From Xanthobacteraceae bacterium (GTDB taxonomy: Bacteria; Pseudomonadota; Alphaproteobacteria; Rhizobiales; Xanthobacteraceae), in NCBI GenBank assembly GCA_029266425.1, contig JAQSWY010000020.1:19221-83220 (forward strand): a stretch of DNA of 64,000 nt. The letters are read 5' to 3'. The position numbers and the translations under genes were made by a program. A model generated the notes under the pieces. It was not told the DNA's origin, did not search any database, and worked only from the letters and a program-made list of their open reading frames with translations. Shown here in pieces: positions 8,695 through 16,642 of the stretch; position 1 is the stretch's first letter, and each line of letters opens with the position of its first letter.

Positions 8695-9641
8695 GGCTCG
8701 ATCGCGCGCATGATGTCGGCGACGAGGCTGCGGCCGGTGCGGCCCTCGCCGATCGCCGTCCAGCTGGGAATGAGCCGGTGGGCGAGCGCGTCGGGGGCCA
8801 GCGCGATCACGTCCTCTGGCAGCGCATAGTCGCGCGCCCTCAGCCAGGCCCGCGCCTGCGCGGCCGCCGCGAGCGCGAGCGTGCCGCGCGGCGAGATCGG
8901 GTGCTCGACCCATTGCGCGACCGCGCCGCCCGGCCGCGAGGCCATGACCAGCCGGACGATGAAGTCCTTGAGCGCCGGCGCAAGATGTACCCGCGCGGCC
9001 TCCGCCTTGGCCTCATGCAGCGTGTCGGCCGTGAGCGGCACGCTTGCGAGCGCAGGCGGGGCGATGCGCTCGGCGGCAACGAGGTCGAGGATCGCGCGCT
9101 CCTGTTCGGCCAGCGGCGGCAGCCCGAGCGACAGATGCAGCAGGAAGCGGTCCATCTGCGCCTCGGGCAGCGGGAAGGTGCCCTCGTGCTCGATCGGGTT
9201 CTGGGTGGCGACCACCATGAAGGGATCGGGCAGCGGGCGGGTGACGCCGGAGCTGGTCACCTGGCCCTCGGCCATGGCTTCGAGCAGCGCCGACTGCACC
9301 TTGGGCGGCGCGCGGTTGATCTCGTCCACCAGTACCAGCGCATGGAACAGCGGGCCGGGCACGAAGTCGAAGCCGCCGGTCTCGGGGCGAAAGACCTGCG
9401 TGCCGGTGAGGTCGGAGGGGAGGAGGTCCGGCGTGCACTGGATGCGCGCATGGCTGCCGGGCAGGCAGGCGGCGAGCCGCTTGACGGCGCGGGTCTTGGC
9501 GATGCCCGGCGGTCCTTCGATCAGCACATGGCCGCTGGCGAGCAGGGCGATCAGCAACCGCTCAACCAGTTCCTCATGGCCGATCAGCCCGGCGGCGACC
9601 TCGCTGCCGAGCAGCGCGATCGGATGGCTCATGTCGTTCAT
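8688..9641 (-). CDS. moxR: MoxR-type AAA+ ATPase
   Basis: A 317-residue ATPase. The Walker A motif is GPPGIAKT near residue 42, Walker B LVLVDEIN near 108, followed by the MoxR hallmarks ATQNPIEHEGTFPLPEAQMD and the C-terminal HPISPRGTLAL lid segment. It is first of the seven-gene Bat operon; I chose ATG 9641, with GGAGG upstream. MoxR ATPases act as chaperones for metal insertion or complex maturation together with VWA proteins. The gene is 92 bases downstream of the sensor kinase on the same strand, so the two-component pair may be co-transcribed with it. Confidence 0.9.
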   Translation of the reverse strand: MNDMSHPIALLGSEVAAGLIGHEELVERLLIALLASGHVLIEGPPGIAKTRAVKRLAACLPGSHARIQCTPDLLPSDLTGTQVFRPETGGFDFVPGPLFHALVLVDEINRAPPKVQSALLEAMAEGQVTSSGVTRPLPDPFMVVATQNPIEHEGTFPLPEAQMDRFLLHLSLGLPPLAEQERAILDLVAAERIAPPALASVPLTADTLHEAKAEAARVHLAPALKDFIVRLVMASRPGGAVAQWVEHPISPRGTLALAAAAQARAWLRARDYALPEDVIALAPDALAHRLIPSWTAIGEGRTGRSLVADIMRAIEPW

Positions 9642-9732
9642 CGGGCAGGCCTCCTGTGCCTGCCGAGGATGCGCCGGGGCAAGGCGCGCCGCTAGGGAGG
9701 CTTTCCCGGCCGACCCGGGAAGATCACCCGGT

Positions 9733-11058
9733 TCAACGCGGCAGCCGGGCGGTGGCGCGCATACCGCCCTCGACCGGCGCCAGCGCGAAGCTGCCGCCGA
9801 GCGCGTCGACCCGCTCGCGTATGCCGAGCAGGCCGTAGCCGTCGCCGATCGGGCCGTCATGGCGCGGCGAGCCGTCATCGGTGGCGGTCAGGGTGATGTC
9901 GCTGACGACCTCGATGTGCAGGGAGACGTTTTTCGGCGCGCCGTGGCGGATGGCGTTGGTCACGCATTCCTGGGCAATGCGGTAGAGGCTGAGCGCCAGC
10001 TCGTCCGGGACAGCATCGATCTCGCCGATGAGGTCAAGGGTGAAGCGCACCGCCGGCACGCGGCTGCGCCAGTCGACGACCAGCCGTTCGAGGGCGGGGC
10101 GCAGGCCGAGATCGTCGAGGTCCGGTGGGCGCAGCCGGGAGAGCTCGGCGCGCAGGCTGTCCATCATCTGGCCGGAGATCTCGGCGATGCGGGTCCCTTC
10201 CTGCGCGGTGGATTCGCCCGATTGCGAGATCGCGGCGGCGAGCGCGCGGGTGGCGGTGAGGCACTGGCCGAACTCGTCGTGCAGCTCGCGCGCCAGAGCC
10301 CGCCGCTCGCTCTCCTGCACGGTGAACAAGCGCCGCGTCAGCTCGGTCCGCGTCGCCTGGGCCTCCTGCAGCGTCGCGGCCGTGTCGTTCAGCGCCGAAC
10401 TCAGCCGGTCGAACTCCGCCACGTGCAGATGCGGCAGGCGGGTGGCGAAGTCGCCGAGCTGCAGCCGCTCGATGCCGCGCAATATGGTGCGGAACGGGGC
10501 CAGTAGGCGAACCACCAGGAGGCCGGTGAGGATCGCTCCGCCTATCGCCATCCCCACCGCGACGCGCATCAGGTCGCCGGTGCGCGCCCAGGCGCGGGTC
10601 ACGATGACGCCGGGATCGGCAATGGCTGTGACGCGGGCGTCGGTGGGGTAGCGCGCGCGCACCGGCATGGCGCTCGGTGCCGGCACCAGCCCGATATGCT
10701 GGGCGAGCCAGACGAACCAGCCGGGCGGGTTGCCCTCGGCGGCGAGATAGGGGCCGCAGCGCCGGTGCACCGGCTGGTCGCGCGCGCCGAACTCGACGCA
10801 GACGCCGGGCGCGATCAGCGTCCAGGCGGGGAACTCCTGCCAGTCGCGGAACACCGGGGTCGGCGCCACTCCGCCAAAGGAGAGGCCGATGAAATCCGGC
10901 CGCGCGGCGATGGCGGCGGCGACGCGGGTGGCGGTGATCTGCACATCGTGGCGGGCGGCGGCCGCCGTGTCCCACAGCACCCAGCCGGCGGCGATGATTA
11001 CAGTCAGCAGCCCGGCAGCGAGCACCCGCAGGACCAGCTGGGGCAGCAGGCCGCGCAT
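9733..11058 (-). CDS. Sensor histidine kinase, NarX/UhpB class (MoxY-like)
   Basis: A 441-residue membrane kinase: helix at about 10-30, periplasmic sensor region of about 135 residues, helix near 168-190, HAMP linker, dimerisation/phosphoacceptor helix RALARELHDEFGQCLTA (HisKA_3, His near 262) and an ATPase domain with AQECVTNAIRHG and GYGLLGIRERV. The regulator stop and this ATG share a base (TGATG), so translation is coupled. Such kinases signal to NarL-type regulators. The pairing with MoxR/Bat genes recalls MoxY/MoxX of methylotrophs, but no methanol dehydrogenase gene is in the window. Confidence 0.85.
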   Translation of the reverse strand: MRGLLPQLVLRVLAAGLLTVIIAAGWVLWDTAAAARHDVQITATRVAAAIAARPDFIGLSFGGVAPTPVFRDWQEFPAWTLIAPGVCVEFGARDQPVHRRCGPYLAAEGNPPGWFVWLAQHIGLVPAPSAMPVRARYPTDARVTAIADPGVIVTRAWARTGDLMRVAVGMAIGGAILTGLLVVRLLAPFRTILRGIERLQLGDFATRLPHLHVAEFDRLSSALNDTAATLQEAQATRTELTRRLFTVQESERRALARELHDEFGQCLTATRALAAAISQSGESTAQEGTRIAEISGQMMDSLRAELSRLRPPDLDDLGLRPALERLVVDWRSRVPAVRFTLDLIGEIDAVPDELALSLYRIAQECVTNAIRHGAPKNVSLHIEVVSDITLTATDDGSPRHDGPIGDGYGLLGIRERVDALGGSFALAPVEGGMRATARLPR

Positions 11059-11693
11059 CACAGTGCCGGAACGAGGCCGGCGCGCTGCGCCTTGAGCACG
11101 AGGTCGGCGTCGCCCGAGGCACCGAGCTTGGCGCGGATCTGCGACAGGTTGTTCTGCACGGTCTTGGAGGAGAGGCCGAGATTATGGGCAATGGCGCGCC
11201 CGTTCATGCCGCGCACCAGCAGGAGCAGTATTTCGCGCTCGCGCGGCGTCAGCCCAGTGAACTCGTCATGCTCGATCGAGGTGCGGGCGAATTCCTGCGC
11301 CATGTCGGCCGAAAGCACGCGCCGGCCCAACACCACGGTCTTGATGGCGTGGACCAGCTCGTCCGGCGGGCTGCTCTTCGAGACAAAGCCGCGCGCGCCG
11401 GCGGCCATCGCCTTCTGCGCGAAGATCGCGCCCTGGTGCATCGACACGACGATGATGCGCGCCTTGGAATCACGGGCGAGGATGGCCTCCACCGCCGAGA
11501 AGCCGCCGTCGCCCGGCATGGAAAGGTCCATCAGCACGATGTCTGGGCCGTGCTGGGCGAAGGCCGCGAGCGCCGCCTTGCCGTCTCCGGCCTCGGCCAC
11601 CACCGAAAAGCCCGGCTGGCGGCCCAGCAGCCGGCGGTAGCCCTCGCGCACGATCGGATGATCGTCGACCAGGAGAATGCGGATCAGATCCAT
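11058..11693 (-). CDS. NarL/FixJ-family response regulator (MoxX-like)
   Basis: A 211-residue regulator. The receiver domain (1-120) has the acidic pocket LLVDDHP, phosphoacceptor DIVLMDLSMPG and lysine FVSKSSPPDEL. The C-terminal LuxR-type helix-turn-helix is LTPREREILLLLVRGMNGRA followed by SSKTVQNNLSQIRAKLG. I chose ATG 11693; the frame extends upstream but without family similarity. It is the partner of the overlapping kinase. Its targets probably include the MoxR/Bat operon just downstream. Confidence 0.88.
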   Translation of the reverse strand: MDLIRILLVDDHPIVREGYRRLLGRQPGFSVVAEAGDGKAALAAFAQHGPDIVLMDLSMPGDGGFSAVEAILARDSKARIIVVSMHQGAIFAQKAMAAGARGFVSKSSPPDELVHAIKTVVLGRRVLSADMAQEFARTSIEHDEFTGLTPREREILLLLVRGMNGRAIAHNLGLSSKTVQNNLSQIRAKLGASGDADLVLKAQRAGLVPAL

Positions 11694-11886
11694 GGCGCGA
11701 GGATATAGCGGACCGTCATTGGAACAAGCGGCCATCGTGCGGGAGTAGAATTAAGCAGCCGCAAGCAGGGCGGTCGCGTTTCCCTCTCGGACATGAGGTG
11801 TGACACGTGCATCGCTGATTGCGCACCGGGAAGGTGCACCTCCCTGGAGCGCGCGATCTGGAGGCTAAGAGACGGACACAGCGCTC

Positions 11887-11936
11887 TTGACAGCAGACGT
11901 CATGAGCACCGATATTTAATGATATGCTTAAATATC
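11887..11936 (+). promoter_or_regulatory. Promoter and operator of the ArsR gene; start codon inside the dyad
   Basis: A perfect TTGACA -35 box lies at 11887-11892 and a -10-like GATATT at 11911-11916 (18-base spacer). This predicts transcription starting at about the ATG (11924), a leaderless mRNA. The perfect inverted repeat GATATTTAA (11911-11919) / TTAAATATC (11928-11936) covers both the -10 region and the start codon. It is a very likely autoregulatory operator of the encoded ArsR protein. Boxes and dyad are seen; function is inferred. Confidence 0.65.
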
Positions 11937-12271
11937 AAGAGGCGACGCTCGATGCTGTCTTCCACGCGCTGGCCGATCCAAACCGGCGGGCGATCCTGCG
12001 CCTCCTGACCGATCGGGAGCGCAGCATCGGAGAGCTCGTCCCGTCGTTCCCGATCTCCTTCGTTGCCGTATCCAACCACATGAAGGTGCTGGAGCAGGCA
12101 GGCCTCGTCATCCGGCGCAAGCAGGGACGACACCAGATGTGCAGCCTCGACCGACGCGGCCTCGATGCCGCGAAAGACTGGCTCGACACGCATGAGCGCT
12201 TCTGGACCGAGCGGCTCGACGCCCTCGAAGCGGTGGTCGCCGAGATGAAGGGGGGCGCCTCGACCTCATAG
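11924..12271 (+). CDS. ArsR-family transcriptional repressor
   Basis: A 115-residue winged-helix protein: DAVFHALADPNRRAILRLL, recognition-helix region ISFVAVSNHMKVLEQAGLV and wing RRKQGRHQMCSLDRRGLD. It lacks a cysteine metal-binding motif (ELCVCDL type). It belongs to the ArsR branch usually encoded beside SRPBCC (AHSA1-like) proteins, which matches the SRPBCC domain encoded two genes downstream. The start codon sits in its presumed own operator and has no Shine-Dalgarno sequence. It probably represses the following MFS and fusion genes in response to an organic ligand. Confidence 0.88.
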   Translation: MLKYQEATLDAVFHALADPNRRAILRLLTDRERSIGELVPSFPISFVAVSNHMKVLEQAGLVIRRKQGRHQMCSLDRRGLDAAKDWLDTHERFWTERLDALEAVVAEMKGGASTS

Positions 12272-12310
12272 ACACCGGCGCCAACCCGTGACGAGACACG
12301 GAGGGAACGC

Positions 12311-14017
12311 GTGACGGAGAAAGCCATCTGGGACGACCAGGCCGCTCCGGCCGAGGTCGTGCCTCCCGCCGGCCGCGCTGCCGAGGCAGCCGATACCGGA
12401 AGCCTGGGCAAGGTCGTGGTTGCTTCCTCGCTCGGGGCCATCTTCGAAGCCTACGACCTCGTGCTCTACGGTCCCCTGGCCGCGATCATCGCCGCGCAGT
12501 TCTTCTCGGGGCTTGATACGGCCTACGCCTACACCTTCACGCTGCTCTCCGCCGCGGTAACCTATGTGGCGCGACCTTTCGGAGGGCTCGTATTCGGGCC
12601 GCTCGGCGACGTCGTGGGCCGCAAATACACCTTCCTCCTCACCATCGTGATCATGGGCTTGTCGACGGTGTGCATCGGCCTGCTGCCGAGCTACGCTGCC
12701 ATCGGCGTCGCCTCGCCGCTGCTGCTCATGGGCCTGCGCATCGTCCAGGGCCTCGCCTTCGGCGGCGAGTTCGGCGGTGCGGTCACCTACATCGCCGAAT
12801 ATGCGCCCGCGAAGCGGCGGGGCTTCGCCACGAGCGCCGTCGCCATCACCATGGCGTGCGGCCTCGTGCTTGCGATACTGGTGGTGCTCGCCTGCGAATT
12901 CGCCCTCGGCAAGGACGCGTTCGAGGCCTGGGGCTGGCGGGTTCCGTTCCTGCTCTCCGCCGTGCTCATGCTGCTCTCGGTCTATATCCGGTTGAGGCTG
13001 CAGGAGTCCCCGGTCTTCCTGGCGATGAAGCGGGCGGGTCGCGGCTCGAAGTCGCCGCTGCGCGAGGCGTTCGGCCGCTGGGAGCACCTGCGGACGGTGC
13101 TGCTCGTCCTGTTCGGTGCCATCGCCGGCCAGTCGGTGGCGACCGCGACGGGTTCCTACCCGATCTATCTTCTGATGCTGAACCTGAAGATCGACCCGTT
13201 CCTGCTGCACTACACCATCCTCGGGTACAGCGTCGTCTTCGTCGCCGCGATGATCATGGCGGGCTGGCTGTCGGACCGCGTCGGCCGCAAGCCGGTGGTG
13301 CTTGCCGGCTTCCTCGGCACCGCGCTCGCCGCCTATCCGGTGTTCCAGGGCATCACCCATTACGCCCATCCGCGCCTCGAGGCGGCAGTGGCGATGAGCC
13401 CGGTAACGGTGATGGCGGACCCGGCGACATGCAGCCGGCAATTCGATCCCTTCGGCCTCGCGGATTTCCGCAGCGCCTGCGACATCGCCCGGCGCGCGGT
13501 CGCCAAGCTCGGCATTCCCTACAGCAATCGCGATGCGCCCGCCGGCGGCGGGACCCAGGTGGAGATCGGTGCCACCACGATTCCTGTCTTCGACGGACAC
13601 GGCCTCGATCGGCCGGCCTTCACCCAGCGCGCCAAGGCGTTCGATAGCGCGTTCACCGCGGCGCTGGTCAATGCGGGATATCCGGCGCGCGCGGCGCCGG
13701 AAGCGACCAACGTCTTCGCGCTGATCGGGCTTATGGCCTTCCTCAACATCTTCGTTGCCATGGCATCGGCGCCGCTTGCGGCCTGGCTGGTCGAGATGTT
13801 TCCCACCCGCATCCGCACCACGGCCTTCGCATTGCCCTATAATGTCGGCGGCTGGTTCGGCGGCTTCCTACCCGCGATCTCCTTCGCGGCCTTCACCGCC
13901 ACCGGCAATCTCTATGCGGGGCTGTGGTATTCGATCGGCGTACTGATGATCTCTCTTGTCATCGGCAGCCTGTTCCTTCCCGAGACGCGCGGGCGGGCGC
14001 TGGAGGGGGTGACATGA
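12311..14017 (+). CDS. MFS transporter, metabolite:H+ symporter type with large inserted loop
   Basis: A 568-residue protein starting at GTG 12311, with GGAGGGA upstream. It has 12 predicted helices and MFS/MHS motifs (GPLGDVVGRKYTFL in loop 2-3, GWLSDRVGRKPVV in the second half, and GGEFGGAVTYIAEY typical of the ShiA/ProP-like group). About 120 hydrophilic residues (roughly 360-480) are inserted before the last helices, including CSRQFDPFGLADFRSACDIA, a known feature of longer MHS members. It likely imports an organic acid. It ends in an ATGA overlap with the fusion gene. Confidence 0.85.
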   Translation: MTEKAIWDDQAAPAEVVPPAGRAAEAADTGSLGKVVVASSLGAIFEAYDLVLYGPLAAIIAAQFFSGLDTAYAYTFTLLSAAVTYVARPFGGLVFGPLGDVVGRKYTFLLTIVIMGLSTVCIGLLPSYAAIGVASPLLLMGLRIVQGLAFGGEFGGAVTYIAEYAPAKRRGFATSAVAITMACGLVLAILVVLACEFALGKDAFEAWGWRVPFLLSAVLMLLSVYIRLRLQESPVFLAMKRAGRGSKSPLREAFGRWEHLRTVLLVLFGAIAGQSVATATGSYPIYLLMLNLKIDPFLLHYTILGYSVVFVAAMIMAGWLSDRVGRKPVVLAGFLGTALAAYPVFQGITHYAHPRLEAAVAMSPVTVMADPATCSRQFDPFGLADFRSACDIARRAVAKLGIPYSNRDAPAGGGTQVEIGATTIPVFDGHGLDRPAFTQRAKAFDSAFTAALVNAGYPARAAPEATNVFALIGLMAFLNIFVAMASAPLAAWLVEMFPTRIRTTAFALPYNVGGWFGGFLPAISFAAFTATGNLYAGLWYSIGVLMISLVIGSLFLPETRGRALEGVT

Positions 14018-15192
14018 GCAGTATCGACGCTCCTCGGACGGAAGGGACCGGTGGCTCGGTCTCGCTCGTGCTCATCCGTCGTCTGAACGCGCCGGCCGGG
14101 CTGATCTTCTCTGCATGGACCGACCCGAAATGGCTGGTGCGCTGGCTCGTGCCGGGCGCCGGGATGCTGCGCGAGGCCGTGATCGACCCGCGTCCCGGCG
14201 GGGGTTACCGGCTGGACGGCGTCGATCCGGACGGGACAGCCTATCAGCTCCGCGGCCGCTACATCGAGATCGTGCCCGAGCGGCGGATTGTGGCGAGCTG
14301 GTGCTACGAGGGTGCGGCCGCCGGGCTGCGTGGGCCGCCGACGCGGATCGAGGTCGATCTGCGCTCGGTCGGGACCGATGCCTGCGAGCTGACGCTCACT
14401 CATGGCGCGCTCTCCGGCGAGGAGGCCGCCAGTCTGCATCGCACGGTGTGGACGATCTGCCTTGACCGGCTCGCCTGGTCGCTCGCTCCCGCGGCGGACG
14501 AGCCCGACTTTCGCCCAAAGCTCGGCGCGATCGCCGAGCTCTATAGCGACCAGCATCGCATGCTGCAGGATGCCTTCGACAGCCGCCGCCTGGCGAACAA
14601 GCTGCGCAAGGTTTCCGTTACGAGCACGCTCACGCCGGATCACCAAGCCTTCATCGCCGCGCAGGACCTGGTGTTCCTGTCAACCGTCGATCATCGCGGC
14701 TTCCCGACCTGCTCCTACAAGGGCGGCGCGCCCGGCTTCGTGCGGGTGCTCGACGAGCAGACGCTCGCGCTGCCAAGCTATGACGGCAACGGCATGTATC
14801 TCTCCGCCGGCAATGCGGCCGCCAATGCGAAAGTTGGCCTGCTCTTCATCGATTTCGAGCGGCCGCACCGGCTGCGCATTCATGGGGCGGCGCGCCTCAT
14901 GCGCGACGGGGCCGAACTCGCGGCTTATCCCGGCGCGGAGTTGTTGCTGGTGGTGAAAGTCTATGAGGCCTTCGTGAACTGCCCGCGCTACATCCACTGC
15001 TATCAGCGGGCGGAAACGTCGCCTTTCGTGCCGGGCGAGGTCCGTGCGCAGGAGGTCGCGCCCTGGAAGAACCTCGACATCATCCGCGACGACATTCCCG
15101 CTCGCGACCGCCGCCGGCTGGAGGAGGCGGGAACGGCTCCGGTGACGCGCGAGGAGTATCTGGCGCGCCTGAAGCGGCGGGGGGAGACCTGA
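14014..15192 (+). CDS. SRPBCC (AHSA1-like) :: PPOX split-barrel fusion protein
   Basis: A 392-residue two-domain protein. Residues about 12-160 are an AHSA1-type SRPBCC domain (IRRLNAPAGLIFSAWTDPKW, later RYIEIVPERRIVASW and the ELTLTHG strand), a hydrophobic-ligand-binding fold. Residues about 190-385 are a pyridoxamine-phosphate-oxidase-like FMN/F420 split barrel (LVFLSTVDHRGFPTCSYKGG, SYDGNGMYLSAGN, FEAFVNCPRYIHCYQ-like end). The domains are normally separate genes. It is translationally coupled to the MFS gene. I infer ligand binding plus flavin redox chemistry on the imported compound; no substrate can be named. Confidence 0.8.
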   Translation: MSSIDAPRTEGTGGSVSLVLIRRLNAPAGLIFSAWTDPKWLVRWLVPGAGMLREAVIDPRPGGGYRLDGVDPDGTAYQLRGRYIEIVPERRIVASWCYEGAAAGLRGPPTRIEVDLRSVGTDACELTLTHGALSGEEAASLHRTVWTICLDRLAWSLAPAADEPDFRPKLGAIAELYSDQHRMLQDAFDSRRLANKLRKVSVTSTLTPDHQAFIAAQDLVFLSTVDHRGFPTCSYKGGAPGFVRVLDEQTLALPSYDGNGMYLSAGNAAANAKVGLLFIDFERPHRLRIHGAARLMRDGAELAAYPGAELLLVVKVYEAFVNCPRYIHCYQRAETSPFVPGEVRAQEVAPWKNLDIIRDDIPARDRRRLEEAGTAPVTREEYLARLKRRGET

Positions 15193-15581
15193 GCGGCGGC
15201 GGGGATGACAGGGACACTCGTGTCGCTCGCTGGGCAGGTTCCGCCGGGCAACACCAGATGGCATGACCAGCGAGATGTAGCAGCCGCTCTGGCTACAATT
15301 GCATCTTCCCATGGTGCCCCACGCTTAAGAGTTACAGTGGTTCGCTTCAATGCGGACCAGTTCTCTTTTGCGCCCTATTGAATCTTTGGCCGCAAATCAC
15401 TTAGCGCGGCGTTGTGGTCGGCGTCGGTGGCCGCGGCATCGGCATCTGTCGTCATGACGACTCGGTGATTCAGCATTCTGCCGTCGCGCGCTGTCGATCT
15501 GTCAGACCCACCGTAATGAGCAGCGTGTCGATACCCCGGCTCTGCAGAAGTGCATGTAACTATTGCAGGCGGTTCGTCCGC
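15193..15581. other. Non-coding gap between convergent genes
   Basis: About 390 bases between the convergent fusion and FUSC genes. I see no coding continuity, RNA gene or strong terminator. Composition is less GC-rich than the neighbours in the middle (around 15,350-15,400). Confidence 0.4.
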
Positions 15582-16604
15582 TTAGGACCGCTTGAGGATC
15601 TTACGTCCCACGAGAATTGTGAGGAAGGCGACCGCCGTGCCGATCGCCGCCTCGGCCAGCCTGTCGACCAGCAACGGGTCCCAGGGCAGGCCGCGGCTCA
15701 GATTGCTCATGCCGATCGCGAGCGGCGAGAAGAACAGCAGCGCGACCCCGAAATTGCGCTTCGCCGCGATCTCCGCCATCGCTTGGCAGGCGATGATGAT
15801 CAGGATCAGCGCCAGATGGCCGGGGTGGAACGAGAACAGGAAGGTGGCGATGCCCACGCCGCCCGCCGTGCCCAGCATGAGGTAAAGCGTACGGCGCCAG
15901 ACGTCGGTGGCGGCGAGGGCCGGCATCAGGGCGGCTACAGTGATCGGCGCCCAGTATGGATTGCCGACGCCGAGGATGAGGGCGAACACCCAGGCCACCA
16001 TCACGCCGAGGGTGGCGGCCGCGACCAGGACCAGATGCTGCTTCCGGTCGAGGGCGACGTAGCCCGCGGCGAGGCGGCGGCGCCATCCCTCGGGATCCGG
16101 TTCCTCTCCCGGCTGGCGCCTGCGCGCGATGATGCCGTTCAGCCAGGCGAACAGCACCGAGAGCGCGGCACCGCCCGCGGCGACCGCGATGCCCAGCGGC
16201 AGCCGGTCCCAGGTCGTCGGGACGCTGGCAATGATCAGCAGACCCAGCACGAAGAACATTTCGCCGCGCGGCACCCATCGCATGACCGCTCCCAGCGTGG
16301 CGGCGGCGATGACGGTGATGGCGAGCAGGAAGCCCAGTATCGTGAGCGGCGCCTGGGCGGCCGAATAGGCCATTCCAGCCGCGATCGCGACGACCAGGCC
16401 GGTACCTGCGACCATCTGCGACTCCACGCGCCGCTTCGTCGATTCACCGTGTCCGTAAAGCATAGCCAGCCCACCGAATGCGGCGTAGACGACGAGGTCG
16501 AGACGGCCTAAGGCATCGAACGTCAATAGCGGCAAGCCAATCCCCAAGGCGACGCGGAGGGCGGCCTCGACATCGTCACGGTTGATATCTGCAAACAAGC
16601 CCAT
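15582..16604 (-). CDS. FUSC-family (aromatic acid exporter-like) membrane protein
   Basis: A 340-residue protein with about ten hydrophobic helices in two groups: DLVVYAAFGGLAMLYG, LTILGFLLAITVIAAATLGA, and later NPYWAPITVAALMPAL and GTAGGVGIATFLFSF. The conserved region with GNPYWAPIT is typical of FUSC/YccS-like proteins, relatives of the AaeB aromatic-acid efflux pumps. Only 38 bases separate its ATG from the divergent UbiD gene, suggesting joint control. By context it may export an aromatic acid handled by the UbiD enzymes; that is inference. Confidence 0.75.
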   Translation of the reverse strand: MGLFADINRDDVEAALRVALGIGLPLLTFDALGRLDLVVYAAFGGLAMLYGHGESTKRRVESQMVAGTGLVVAIAAGMAYSAAQAPLTILGFLLAITVIAAATLGAVMRWVPRGEMFFVLGLLIIASVPTTWDRLPLGIAVAAGGAALSVLFAWLNGIIARRRQPGEEPDPEGWRRRLAAGYVALDRKQHLVLVAAATLGVMVAWVFALILGVGNPYWAPITVAALMPALAATDVWRRTLYLMLGTAGGVGIATFLFSFHPGHLALILIIIACQAMAEIAAKRNFGVALLFFSPLAIGMSNLSRGLPWDPLLVDRLAEAAIGTAVAFLTILVGRKILKRS

Positions 16605-16642
16605 CACCTTTCATTCCGCGAAAACGCACGGACGGATTGACC

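Noticed and set aside
11058..11693. Assignment of the two-component pair as true MoxX/MoxY methanol regulators
   Set aside because: Domain type and the MoxR neighbour fit, but no methanol dehydrogenase genes are present, so I kept only a resemblance.
15193..15581. Short reading frames in the gap between the fusion protein and FUSC genes
   Set aside because: No frame has a ribosome-binding site plus family-like sequence; the longest ones run antisense into the fusion gene.
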